A DNA stretch of 13,672 nt from Clostridia bacterium (GCA_017481065.1 JAFUPT010000076.1:1-13672), one strand, 5' to 3'. Positions 6,430-13,433 are shown, numbered from the stretch's first letter. The notes: a model not told the origin generated them from the letters alone. Translations and numbers: made by a program.

Positions 6430-7491
6430 ATGATCAATAAGCGAATCACAATCTATGATATTGCCCGGGAGCTGAATGTTTCTCCCTCCACCGTCACCCG
6501 TGCCATCAATGGCAAGGCCGGCGTGAGCGATGAGCTGCGCGCCCGCATCGTGGAAACCGCGAACCGCCTCGGCTACCGCACCAACCGCATCGCCAAGAGC
6601 CTCACCCGGGATACCCTGCGCATCGCCGTGGTGGTGATCGACCGCATGGCTTCCTTCCATCCGGTCATCCTGGATGGCGCGCGCCGCGCCGCCGAGGAGC
6701 TGGCCGATTTCAATGTGGAGGGCGAATATGTGCTCCTGCCCCGGGAAAACCTGCGCGGCAACACCATTGCCGAGCTCACCCGCCTTGCCGACGCGGGGGT
6801 GGACGGCATCATTTTTACCCCCAATCCCCATTATGGCTTCGAGGAAATCATTGCGGAGCTCACCCGCCGGGGCGTGGCCGTCGGCACCGTGATTTCTTCC
6901 AGCGATAATCCCGATATCATGGTCTCCGTCAGCCCCGACGGCGTGCGCGCGGGCAGGCTGGCGGCGGATCTCTTCCATACCTGCGGCATTTCCGCCGGGG
7001 ATGAGGTGCTTGTGGCCCTCGGCTTCAACAATTTAAGCGTCCACAAAAACTGCGCCGCCGGGTTCCGGGAGCAGAATGAGCGCTACGGCTTCCACATCGT
7101 GGATGAAATCCAGCATTACGATGATCCCGATATGGCCTACCAGCTCGCCCGGCGCTACCTGATCGAAATGCCCGGCATTCGCGGTATCTACTGCGCCACC
7201 GGCGTCACCGGCCCGGTCTGCCGCGCCGTATGCGATCTCGGCAGGCAGGACTGCGTCCGCGTCATCGGCACCGAGCTTTCCGATGAAACCGCCAAATACA
7301 TGGATGAGGGCGTGCTCGTTGCCGCCATCTTCCAGGATCCCTTCCGACAGGGCCGCAAGGCCTTCCGCGCCATGTATGATTACCTCGAAAGCGGCGATGA
7401 AAGCCGCCGCAGCCTCTGTATCAATCCCAAGCTCGTCCTCCCCGGCAACCTCGATTATTACTGGCAGTTCCTCCGCGAAGAGGAGGAGTAG
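6430..7491 (+). CDS. LacI-family transcriptional regulator
   Basis: A 353-residue repressor. The N-terminal helix-turn-helix (about 6-30, ITIYDIARELNVSPSTVTRAI) and hinge region (about 50-62) are followed by a periplasmic-binding-protein-like effector domain (about 64-345). The length fits the family. The start at 6430 has no strong Shine-Dalgarno (only AATGGTAAG upstream), suggesting modest expression despite a perfect promoter. It is divergent from the sensor operon and lies upstream of the dehydrogenase operon. Matching operator-like sites in front of itself (6392-6404) and that operon (7834-7845) indicate autoregulation and control of the enzymes. The effector is probably a sugar or sugar-derived metabolite of that pathway. 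The family call is certain; the target is inferred from site matching. Confidence 0.94.
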   Translation: MINKRITIYDIARELNVSPSTVTRAINGKAGVSDELRARIVETANRLGYRTNRIAKSLTRDTLRIAVVVIDRMASFHPVILDGARRAAEELADFNVEGEYVLLPRENLRGNTIAELTRLADAGVDGIIFTPNPHYGFEEIIAELTRRGVAVGTVISSSDNPDIMVSVSPDGVRAGRLAADLFHTCGISAGDEVLVALGFNNLSVHKNCAAGFREQNERYGFHIVDEIQHYDDPDMAYQLARRYLIEMPGIRGIYCATGVTGPVCRAVCDLGRQDCVRVIGTELSDETAKYMDEGVLVAAIFQDPFRQGRKAFRAMYDYLESGDESRRSLCINPKLVLPGNLDYYWQFLREEEE

Positions 7492-7609
7492 GCGGGGGGA
7501 CGATTGGGGACGCTGGGGGCTGTCTGCCCCCAGACCCCCGACCAAAGGGCTCTGCCCTTTGGAAACCTGCAAGGGGGGAGAGCCTCCCCCCTTGACCCCG
7601 GCACAAAAC
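7492..7609 (+). repeat. Post-stop hairpin repeat, copy B
   Basis: Starts immediately after the LacI stop and holds three perfect stems: CTGGGGGC/GCCCCCAG (7513-7533), CCAAAGGGC/GCCCTTTGG (7542-7562) and CAAGGGGGGAG/CTCCCCCCTTG (7570-7594). The middle stem also occurs in copy A, and the last matches the stem in copy C at 11360-11380. The opening GACGATTGGG also recurs in copy C (11328-11337). A GC-rich modular element tied to 3' ends is the best description. Confidence 0.7.
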
Positions 7610-7636
7610 AAATCGTGCCGAACAGCGGCACGATTT
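7610..7636 (+). terminator. Hairpin closing the LacI transcript
   Basis: An 11-bp stem AAATCGTGCCG/CGGCACGATTT (7610-7620 with 7626-7636), loop AACAG. It has A's on the 5' side and only TTT on the 3' side, so termination is plausible but the U-tract is short. It follows directly on copy B, as the palindrome at 11393-11416 follows copy C. Confidence 0.6.
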
Positions 7637-7647
7637 GCTGGAAAATA

Positions 7648-7725
7648 TTGTAGGGGCGATCCTATGTGATCGCCCGTAAAGTGAAATTGCCTTTACCGGG
7701 TGCACACACTGGTGTGCCTCTACAA
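7648..7725. repeat. Short MITE-like element with terminal inverted repeats
   Basis: A 78-base segment with ends TTGTAGGGGC (7648-7657) and, inverted, TTGTAGAGGC (7725-7716), nine of ten bases matching. It holds internal hairpins, the clearest GGGCGATC/GATCGCCC (7654-7675). There is no reading frame. No clear target-site duplication is visible, so transposition is not proven. The rest of the 7492-7880 gap holds repeats and the operator, with no gene. Confidence 0.5.
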
Positions 7726-7762
7726 CGAAAGAACAAAGTCTTTGAGGTGTAAACTTCCCCCG

Positions 7763-7779
7763 GCGGCGCAATGCGCCGC
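7763..7779. repeat. GGCGCAATGCGC hairpin, matching 3359-3375
   Basis: GCGGCGC-AAT-GCGCCGC, a perfect 7-bp stem with a 3-base loop. It is the same unit, with one base changed, as at 3359-3375. Both copies lie in non-coding, GC-rich gaps upstream of a gene. Confidence 0.5.
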
Positions 7780-7833
7780 ATACTGAGGGATCCGGGGCGG
7801 CGTCCCGGCGCCCTCCATCCTTTTACCCCTCAG

Positions 7834-7845
7834 CGCAACCGGTTG
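7834..7845. promoter_or_regulatory. LacI-family operator, site 2 (dehydrogenase operon)
   Basis: CGCAACCGGTTG holds the perfect 10-bp palindrome CAACCGGTTG (7836-7845) with a central CG. It matches site 1 (6392-6403) in 11 of 12 bases. It lies 36 bases before the start codon of the zinc dehydrogenase, where a repressor would block initiation or elongation. I could not find a convincing sigma-A promoter around it. Confidence 0.7.
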
Positions 7846-7880
7846 AGTAAATCCAAATTCCAATCAAAGGAGAAATGCAT

Positions 7881-8936
7881 ATGAGAGCAGCAGCGGTGAT
7901 CCAGACCAACGAACTCAGGGTCCTGAATGTGGAAATGCCCATTCCGGGGCCGGACCAGGTGCTCATCCAGGTGGCCTACTGCGGCATCTGCGCCACGGAT
8001 TATGATAACTTCCGGGGTGAAACCAGCTTCGCCAAGAACGGCGATCTGAAATATCCCCTGCGCTTCGGCCACGAATGGAGCGGCATTGTGCGCGCGGTGG
8101 GCAGCGAAGTGAAGGACTTTGCCGCCGGGGACAAGGTGATCGGCGATGGCAAGGTCACCTGCACCGAATGCGAAAACTGCCGCGCCGGCCGCTGGTATGA
8201 CTGCATGAACCTGCGCGCCGTGGGCACGGTGAAAAACCACTGGCCCGGCGGCATGGCGGAATATGCGCTCATGCCCGCGCGGAATGTGTTCAAGGTGGCG
8301 GAGCACGTCTCCCTGAAGGAAGCCGCCCTGTGCGAGCCCGTCACCATCGCCATGAACGGCATGCGCGAAACTGATCTTTCCGGCAAGACCGTGCTGGTGA
8401 TCGGCTCCGGCCCCATCGGCCTCGGCGGCGTCACGGCGGCGAAGGCGCTGGGCGCGAAGCGCATCATCTGCGCTGCCCGCAAGCAGGGCAAGCTGCAGCG
8501 CGCGCTGGAAATGGGCGCAACCGATACAATCAACACCACCGAGGGCAGCATTTATGAGCAGCTCCTCGCCGTAAACGATGGCAAAAAGGCCGATTTCGTG
8601 CTGGAAACCAGCGGCTGCGCCGAATATGTGGAGCGCATGCTGGACCTTGTGGCCAACATGGGCACCATGTCCCTCGTGGGCTTCTATGACCGGCCCCTCG
8701 GCAATTTCAACCTGGATAACTTCGCCTTTGCCAAGGTCACGCTGCGCGGCTCCTCCGGAGCCCGGGAATTTACGCCCATCGTGCTGAACCTGCTCAACGA
8801 GGGCAAAATCCGCCTGCTGCCCATGCTCACCCATGAAATTCCCTTCGATGAAGTGGAATCCTGCATGGATTTTTACCGCAGCGTGGCCAGCGACCGCATC
8901 AAAATCCTCGTCAATATCGGCGGCGAATTGGAATAA
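7881..8936 (+). CDS. Zinc-dependent medium-chain alcohol/polyol dehydrogenase
   Basis: A 351-residue cytoplasmic MDR-family dehydrogenase (sorbitol/threonine dehydrogenase type) that interconverts a secondary alcohol or polyol and a ketone. Catalytic zinc ligands are C37 (CGICATD) and H64-E65 (GHEWSG). The structural zinc site has C94, C97, C100 and C108. E152 lies in the CEP motif. The nucleotide fold shows GSGPIG at 175-180. The residues after the second strand are AAR (198-200) instead of an acidic residue, which favours NADP(H). The start at 7881 is preferred over 7875 because AAAGGAG ends eight bases before it and only two before 7875. It is the first gene of a four-gene operon behind a LacI-type operator. 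The substrate is unknown. Confidence 0.93.
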   Translation: MRAAAVIQTNELRVLNVEMPIPGPDQVLIQVAYCGICATDYDNFRGETSFAKNGDLKYPLRFGHEWSGIVRAVGSEVKDFAAGDKVIGDGKVTCTECENCRAGRWYDCMNLRAVGTVKNHWPGGMAEYALMPARNVFKVAEHVSLKEAALCEPVTIAMNGMRETDLSGKTVLVIGSGPIGLGGVTAAKALGAKRIICAARKQGKLQRALEMGATDTINTTEGSIYEQLLAVNDGKKADFVLETSGCAEYVERMLDLVANMGTMSLVGFYDRPLGNFNLDNFAFAKVTLRGSSGAREFTPIVLNLLNEGKIRLLPMLTHEIPFDEVESCMDFYRSVASDRIKILVNIGGELE

Positions 8937-8952
8937 ATAAGGAGGAATTTCC

Positions 8953-10074
8953 ATGAACTTTGCACTCAAATCCGAAATCCGCATGATCGACCGCTTTGCC
9001 GACTTCGTTGCCCAGTATGCCATCGGCGAAAACGACCTGATCCTCACCAACGAATATGTGCTCATGCCCCAGCTGGAGGGCAAGGAGCCGCCCTGCTTCA
9101 CCATCTTCCAGGAGAAGTTCGGCGCGGGCGAGCCCAACGACGGCATGATCGACGGCGTCATCAACGCCATCGGCGACCGCCGCATTGACCGCGTGTTCGC
9201 CATCGGCGGCGGCACCATCCTGGATATCGCCAAGCTGCTGGTCTATGGCAGCGGCTATACCTGCGAACAGCTCTTCACCAAGGGCAAGGAGCTTCCCAAG
9301 GTTCGCAAGCTCATCGCCGTGCCCACCACCTGCGGCACCGGCAGCGAGGTCACCGGCATTTCCATCGCCGAAATCCGCAGCCTGCACACCAAGATGGGCC
9401 TCGCCACCCCCCAGCTCTTCCCGGATGAAGCCGTGCTCATTCCCCAGCTGCTCTCCACCCTGCCCTACGGCGTGTTCGCGGCCAGCTCCATCGATGCGCT
9501 GATCCACGCCATCGAAGCCTATGTTTCCATCAATGCCACGCCCTATACCGATGTCTTCGCCCGGGAAGCCATCGAGCGCATCATTCCCGCCTACCGCCAT
9601 GTGGTGGAGAGCGGAAAGGATCCCGCCGTCATCGCCAGGCACATGCCCGATTTCCTCCTCGCCAGCAATATGGCGGGTATCGCCTTCGGAAATGCCGGCT
9701 GCGGCGCGGTGCATGCGCTGAGCTATCCCATCGGCGCAAACTTCCATGTGCCCCACGGCAAGGCCAATTACCTGCTCTTCGCAGCCTGCTTCCGCATGTA
9801 TAAGAAGAAGGGCGCGCAGATGGAAGTGGTGGAAAATGTGATCGCCAAGGCCCTCGGCTGCGCTGTAAGCGAATGCTGGCAGGCGCTTGAAACCCTGCTG
9901 GACGGCATCCTCGACCGCGCCCCGCTGGAAACCTTCGGCATGACGCAGCAGCACCTGGCCGATTTCCCGCCCACCGTGCTCGCCACCCAGCAGCGCCTGC
10001 TCAAGAATATGCCCGTGCAGCTTTCCGAGGAAGAAATCCGCTTTATCTACGCGGAATGTATGGAGGGAAAATAA
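8953..10074 (+). CDS. Iron-dependent alcohol dehydrogenase, 4-hydroxybutyrate dehydrogenase-like
   Basis: A 373-residue group III (iron-activated) alcohol dehydrogenase acting on a primary or secondary hydroxyl with NAD(P). It shows GGGTILD (85-91) for the dinucleotide and PTTCGTGSEVT (124-134). The metal ligands are D181, H185 (SSIDALIHAIEAYVS), H254 and H268 (HVPHGKAN). By memory of the family it resembles clostridial 4-hydroxybutyrate dehydrogenase more than FucO or AdhB: ILTNEY near the start, FQEKFGAGEP (52-61), AEIRSLHTKMGLA (139-151) and the GAVHALSYPIGANFHVPHG block. AAGGAGG lies seven bases before the start and the gap to the previous gene is 16 bases. In this operon the true substrate may be a hydroxy acid or sugar-derived semialdehyde instead of 4-hydroxybutyrate. 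Confidence 0.92.
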   Translation: MNFALKSEIRMIDRFADFVAQYAIGENDLILTNEYVLMPQLEGKEPPCFTIFQEKFGAGEPNDGMIDGVINAIGDRRIDRVFAIGGGTILDIAKLLVYGSGYTCEQLFTKGKELPKVRKLIAVPTTCGTGSEVTGISIAEIRSLHTKMGLATPQLFPDEAVLIPQLLSTLPYGVFAASSIDALIHAIEAYVSINATPYTDVFAREAIERIIPAYRHVVESGKDPAVIARHMPDFLLASNMAGIAFGNAGCGAVHALSYPIGANFHVPHGKANYLLFAACFRMYKKKGAQMEVVENVIAKALGCAVSECWQALETLLDGILDRAPLETFGMTQQHLADFPPTVLATQQRLLKNMPVQLSEEEIRFIYAECMEGK

Positions 10075-10075
10075 C

Positions 10076-10501
10076 ATGGCAAAGTGGACCAAGATCAACG
10101 CAGATGAACTCATCGCCTACAAAACTTCCGAAGCCTCGCCTTACAGCTCCAAGCTGATCATCGGCGATGAAATGGCGGGCTTTCCCATCCTGAATGTAAA
10201 CGAAGGCACCCTCGCGCCCTTCAGCCGCACCGCCGGAGCCGCCCATGAGGAATGCGAGCTCTATTACATGGTGGATGTTGCCGAGGGCAGCGCCGTTGTC
10301 CTTGATGATGAGCGCATTCCCGTCCGCAATGGCGATTTCATCGTCATCCCCGGCGGCGTGTTCCACTGGATTGATAACCTGAACTGCGATAAGCCCTTCA
10401 AGCTCTTCACCATGTGGGATCGCCAGGAGCTCAACGGCATTTATTTCAAGCGCCTGGAAGCCTGGGGAAAATCCATGCGCTATATCAAGGATGAAGAATA
10501 A
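10076..10501 (+). CDS. Single-domain cupin protein
   Basis: A 141-residue cytoplasmic cupin. Motif 2 is clear: RNGDFIVIPGGVFHWIDN (residues 84-101) with H97. Motif 1 is degenerate: HEECELYYMVDVAEG with H57 and E61 retained, but Glu where the second His is usual. A metal may therefore be bound by a reduced ligand set. It starts one base after the preceding stop, with GGAGGG upstream, so it is translationally linked to the iron dehydrogenase. Small cupins in sugar operons are often isomerases, epimerases or ligand-binding accessory proteins; nothing here fixes which. The fold is fairly sure, the function unknown. Confidence 0.85.
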   Translation: MAKWTKINADELIAYKTSEASPYSSKLIIGDEMAGFPILNVNEGTLAPFSRTAGAAHEECELYYMVDVAEGSAVVLDDERIPVRNGDFIVIPGGVFHWIDNLNCDKPFKLFTMWDRQELNGIYFKRLEAWGKSMRYIKDEE

Positions 10502-10516
10502 CAGGAGGAAATTACA

Positions 10517-11302
10517 ATGATGAACTTTGATTTCACCGGCAAAACCGTAATCATAACCGGCGGCATGGGCGCCATCGGCAAGGCCACCGCCCGGAAATAT
10601 CTGGAATGCGGCGCAAACGTGGTCTGCGCGGGCCGCCATGAAAATGCCGAGGTTATGGCCTGGCTCAAGGAAGCCTCTGAAAATGTGATCTTCGTCCGCT
10701 GCGATATCTCCAGCTGGGATGATTGCAAGAATCTGGTCGATGAAACCATCAAGCATTTCGGCAAGCTGGATATCCTGGTCAACAATGCGGGCATCAACGC
10801 CCAGCTGCCCGAGCGCAAGCCCTTCCATGAGTTTGACCGCGATTTCTGGGAGAAGATCATGGATATCGATGTAAACGGCACCTTCTACCTCAGCCAGCTG
10901 GGCGCGCAGCAGATGATCAAGCAGGGCGAGGGCGGCAATATCGTGAATATCAGCTCCGTAATGGGCATCAACCCCGCCCGCCTGCAGTGCGCCTTCACCG
11001 TGGCCAAGGCCGGCGTGATCATGATGTCCCGGGTCATGGCCCTGGAGCTCGCGCCCTATAATATCCGCGTCAATTGCCTCTGCCCCGGCTCCATCATGAC
11101 CGAAAAGACCTACGCCAAGTTCTACTGCGATCCCGTCAAGTCCGAATCCCTGCTCTCCCATGTGCCCATGAAGCGCGCCGGCAACGCAGATGAAATCGCC
11201 GATGGCATTCTCTACCTCTCCTCCGAATATTCCTCCTACACCACCGGCAACAACCTCGTCATCGACGGCGGCTGGCAGTGCGGCTTTACCCGCGATTGGT
11301 AA
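10517..11302 (+). CDS. SDR-family oxidoreductase lacking the catalytic tyrosine
   Basis: A 261-residue classical short-chain dehydrogenase/reductase. The cofactor motif TGGMGAIG is at 14-21, R40 follows the second strand (suggesting NADP), NNAG is at 89-92, and active-site N120 and S147 are present. K164 is in place, but the usual YxxxK reads FTVAK: residue 160 is Phe (codon TTC at 10994-10996). The PG motif and C-terminal IDGGW are normal. Loss of the Tyr should abolish or greatly slow standard hydride-transfer chemistry, so the protein may be a non-redox variant, a binding protein, or use another residue. AGGAGG lies eight bases before the start. It is the last gene of the operon; a post-stop repeat and terminator follow. 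Confidence 0.92.
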   Translation: MMNFDFTGKTVIITGGMGAIGKATARKYLECGANVVCAGRHENAEVMAWLKEASENVIFVRCDISSWDDCKNLVDETIKHFGKLDILVNNAGINAQLPERKPFHEFDRDFWEKIMDIDVNGTFYLSQLGAQQMIKQGEGGNIVNISSVMGINPARLQCAFTVAKAGVIMMSRVMALELAPYNIRVNCLCPGSIMTEKTYAKFYCDPVKSESLLSHVPMKRAGNADEIADGILYLSSEYSSYTTGNNLVIDGGWQCGFTRDW

Positions 11303-11392
11303 TCCGGGGGAACGCTTCCCGGGGGAGACGATTGGGCGACTCCGTACCCCACCCCCTGTCAAGGGGGAGCATCCCCCTTGGAACCCGCAGCA
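11303..11392 (+). repeat. Post-stop hairpin repeat, copy C
   Basis: Begins right after the SDR stop. It contains GACGATTGGG (11328-11337), shared with copy B, and a perfect stem CAAGGGGGA/TCCCCCTTG (11360-11368 with 11372-11380) equivalent to the third stem of copy B. The CCAAAGGGC stem of copies A and B is absent, so the unit is modular. Confidence 0.6.
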
Positions 11393-11425
11393 AAAGGCAC
11401 GCATATGCGTGCCTTTAATTTTATA
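11393..11425 (+). terminator. Rho-independent terminator of the dehydrogenase operon
   Basis: A 24-base perfect palindrome, AAAGGCACGCAT/ATGCGTGCCTTT (11393-11416), followed by AATTTTATA. It is a good plus-strand terminator about 90 bases past the SDR stop. Confidence 0.85.
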
Positions 11426-11433
11426 ATGATCGA

Positions 11434-11467
11434 AACGACGGCTCCTCCTTAGGGAGAAGCCGTCGTT
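11434..11467 (-). terminator. Terminator hairpin of the peptidase gene
   Basis: A 10-bp stem AACGACGGCT/AGCCGTCGTT (11434-11443 with 11458-11467), extended inward after one mismatch by four more pairs. On the minus strand it lies just past the peptidase stop and is followed by TCGATCATTATAAAATT. It is convergent with the plus-strand terminator at 11393-11425. Confidence 0.7.
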
Positions 11468-11494
11468 CCCTGTTCTCCTTGCCTCCCCCGCAAA

Positions 11495-12676
11495 CTATCC
11501 CGGCATCCGGCTGTGCACCTCCGTCAGGGTGAATTTTCCGGTGCCGGGGTTTTCTTTCACCCGGGAAAAGCTGGCCAGGTCGTTGAAATGCCACCATTCC
11601 GAGGCCAGCGGCGTGAGCCCCGCGCCGGTCAGGTAGCGCTGGAGCGTGCGCGCGGCCGCGTTCATGCCCTCCGCAGGAGCAGCGGAGCGCCAGGCCGTAT
11701 CGTCTGTGGAGGAAACCGGCTCCGCGAAGGCCGCCGCAGCGATGCTCAGCTCATGCATGGCGGTGGGCATTTCATATTCGGTGTATTCCGCCACGCGATC
11801 ATAGCTGTATGGCCCGCTCTGGGCCGTTTCCATGCGGTCCGCGCGCACGAGGCTCACATCGATGGCGCAGCCCCGCTGGTGGTGGCTGGTGCCCTGGGAA
11901 ATGAACCATGAAATCTTCCAAGGCGCGGTGCTCACCCCGGCGCGCACGGCGCTGTCCTGCTCCGCCAGTTCCGCCATGGCCTCCACCACCTGCCGCTGCA
12001 CAGCGTGGGGACGGTATGCCTCGTATATTTTCAGGGAATTGCCCTCCGCCAGTGCGGCGCTCTGGGCTGCCTGAATCTTCTTTGCCATTTCATACAGCAC
12101 CGGCATGATGAATTCTTCCCGGCCGAGCCGGGCATTGTAGGTCTTGTTCTCATAGAGGGCGGCGCCGGTCACGCCGGGCACGGCCTTGCCGGAGGAGAGA
12201 ATCTGGGAGGAATAGGCGTTTGTATTGTCATACACGATGGATGGAATCACATCCGGCAGGTTGATCATGCAGTAGCGGTGGGGAACATAGCCGCTTTTGC
12301 CGCCCTGCTCCACCTGCCAGAAATCGCCTTCCTCCGATAAAATGCGGAAACCCGTGCCCGCAGGCAGGGTTTCGATGGCTTCGGAAGCGGCGCTGGCCGC
12401 GCTGCGCAGGGTGATATCCGTGTTGGCGTAGCCGCTTGCGCCGATGATGGGCAATTCAAAATCGCCGTTGTAGCGCGGCGGCTGGGGCTGCTCCTCCGGC
12501 TGCTCCACGGGGCTGGGAACCAGCGGGGGCTCGCCCAGCTCCACCGTGGGGCTCGGCAGCGGCGTGGGCGCGCCGGGCAGCACCAGCGGATTGCTCCGGT
12601 TCAGGAAAAATGCCGCGCCCAGCAGCAGTACCGCCGCCGCGCAGATGATCAGGATCAAAATCTTTCGCCTGGACAT
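11495..12676 (-). CDS. Membrane-anchored SH3-domain D-Ala-D-Ala peptidase (M15, VanX/DdpX-like)
   Basis: A 393-residue protein. One N-terminal membrane segment (about 6-25) leads into a Pro-rich linker (30-68) and a bacterial SH3 domain (about 80-138, with ITLRSAAS and GKSGYVPHRYC). A zinc peptidase domain of family M15 follows (about 150-393). Active-site signatures are EAYRP (R222), SxHxxGxAxD at 264-273 with ligands H266 and D273, and SEWWHF with E360 and H363. The pattern fits D-Ala-D-Ala dipeptidases or carboxypeptidases that trim peptidoglycan peptides. The anchor and SH3 domain place it outside the membrane at the wall, unlike cytoplasmic VanX, so wall remodelling is likelier than glycopeptide resistance. 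AAGGAGC lies upstream of the ATG. No vanH, vanA or vanRS gene is nearby. Confidence 0.88.
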   Translation of the reverse strand: MSRRKILILIICAAAVLLLGAAFFLNRSNPLVLPGAPTPLPSPTVELGEPPLVPSPVEQPEEQPQPPRYNGDFELPIIGASGYANTDITLRSAASAASEAIETLPAGTGFRILSEEGDFWQVEQGGKSGYVPHRYCMINLPDVIPSIVYDNTNAYSSQILSSGKAVPGVTGAALYENKTYNARLGREEFIMPVLYEMAKKIQAAQSAALAEGNSLKIYEAYRPHAVQRQVVEAMAELAEQDSAVRAGVSTAPWKISWFISQGTSHHQRGCAIDVSLVRADRMETAQSGPYSYDRVAEYTEYEMPTAMHELSIAAAAFAEPVSSTDDTAWRSAAPAEGMNAAARTLQRYLTGAGLTPLASEWWHFNDLASFSRVKENPGTGKFTLTEVHSRMPG

Positions 12677-12800
12677 AGAAAAAATGCTCCTTCCGGGTTT
12701 TTCTCCCTAGAATTCGCCCTTTTTCGCCCTTCTATGCACCTGCCCCCTGAACCTTGCATAAAAAGGAATAGCCCCTTACATAGCGAAGGAGGGGTTTCCC

Positions 12801-13286
12801 ATGATCATTTGCCTCAACGAAAGCCATATCGATGAAATGCTCGCCCTGCAGGCGCTCTGCCTGGAAAATGATGATATCTTCCTGCCCACCAGCCGCGAAG
12901 GCTACCTGCGGGCCTTTCAATTTGATAATTTTTGCTATGGATACATGGAAAACGGCGAATTGATCGCCTTCCTGAACTGTGCCATCCCCACCGCCCGGGC
13001 CAGGAACAACCTGGGCCGCGGCAGGCTTCCGGATGGGGAGCTGAACCGGGTGGGCTATATGAATACTTTGCTGGTGAAAAAATCCTGCCGCCACCACGGC
13101 GTGGGCCGGGAACTGGTGGAGGCCGCGCTGGCGGAATTTGCAAAGCGGAATTGCCCCCATGTGTTTGTCACAGCCAGCCCGGAAAATGCCGCTTCCCTGC
13201 GCCTGCTGGCCGCCATGGATTTCCAAAAGGTGAATATCATCGATCTCCGGGGTGAACGGCGCTGCCTGCTCTACCGCAAGCTGTGA
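12801..13286 (+). CDS. GNAT-family N-acetyltransferase
   Basis: A 161-residue cytoplasmic acyltransferase of the GNAT fold that transfers an acetyl group from acetyl-CoA to an amine. The acetyl-CoA loop is at RHHGVGREL (97-105; the R/Q-x-x-G-x-G/A motif), preceded by strand NTLLVKK (88-94). The later motif SPENAASLRLLAAMDFQ (126-142) has the usual Asn and the aromatic residue of the C-terminal half. The substrate cannot be predicted. AAGGAGG lies ahead of the ATG at 12801. It is divergent from the peptidase gene, transcribed alone, and followed by a terminator. Confidence 0.9.
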   Translation: MIICLNESHIDEMLALQALCLENDDIFLPTSREGYLRAFQFDNFCYGYMENGELIAFLNCAIPTARARNNLGRGRLPDGELNRVGYMNTLLVKKSCRHHGVGRELVEAALAEFAKRNCPHVFVTASPENAASLRLLAAMDFQKVNIIDLRGERRCLLYRKL

Positions 13287-13300
13287 AGCGGCGGGCCCCG

Positions 13301-13344
13301 CAGGAATTCCCGATAAGAAAAGGGCGCGCGGGAATTCCTGTTTT
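13301..13344 (+). terminator. Terminator of the acetyltransferase gene
   Basis: A 12-bp stem CAGGAATTCCCG/CGGGAATTCCTG (13301-13312 with 13329-13340), 16-base loop, then TTTT. It starts 15 bases past the stop codon. Confidence 0.75.
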
Positions 13345-13411
13345 GGGCTGTATATGATGCAATGCGCCGGTTTAGCAGGGTATGATATACATTTGCACGA
13401 AGTACGGACGG

Positions 13412-13433
13412 TTTTTGTACAAGGGTACAAAAA
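13412..13433. repeat. AT-rich inverted repeat
   Basis: TTTTTGTAC-AAGG-GTACAAAAA, a perfect 9-bp stem flanked by T and A runs. It could act as a weak terminator or a binding site; nothing decides between them. A second small hairpin, CCAACCA/TGGTTGG (13438-13455), follows. Confidence 0.4.

Noticed and set aside
7492..7880. CRISPR array in the repeat-rich gap
   Set aside because: The repeats are hairpins of different length with no regular spacing, and no cas gene is present.
7830..9233. 467-codon open frame on the minus strand
   Set aside because: It is antisense to the zinc and iron dehydrogenase genes, which have clear family motifs and ribosome binding sites. Long antisense frames are common in GC-rich codon usage; its translation shows no domain.
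10043..11404. 453-codon open frame on the minus strand
   Set aside because: It is antisense to the cupin and SDR genes, its composition is low-complexity, and it has no ribosome binding site or motif.
11495..12676. Glycopeptide resistance determinant
   Set aside because: The M15 domain is VanX-like, but no vanH, vanA or vanRS genes are nearby and the SH3 and membrane anchor point to wall remodelling.
12754..12782. TTGCAT-N17-TACATA promoter for the acetyltransferase
   Set aside because: The spacing is right, but the predicted start would fall on the ribosome binding site at 12786-12792, leaving almost no leader, and both hexamers are imperfect.
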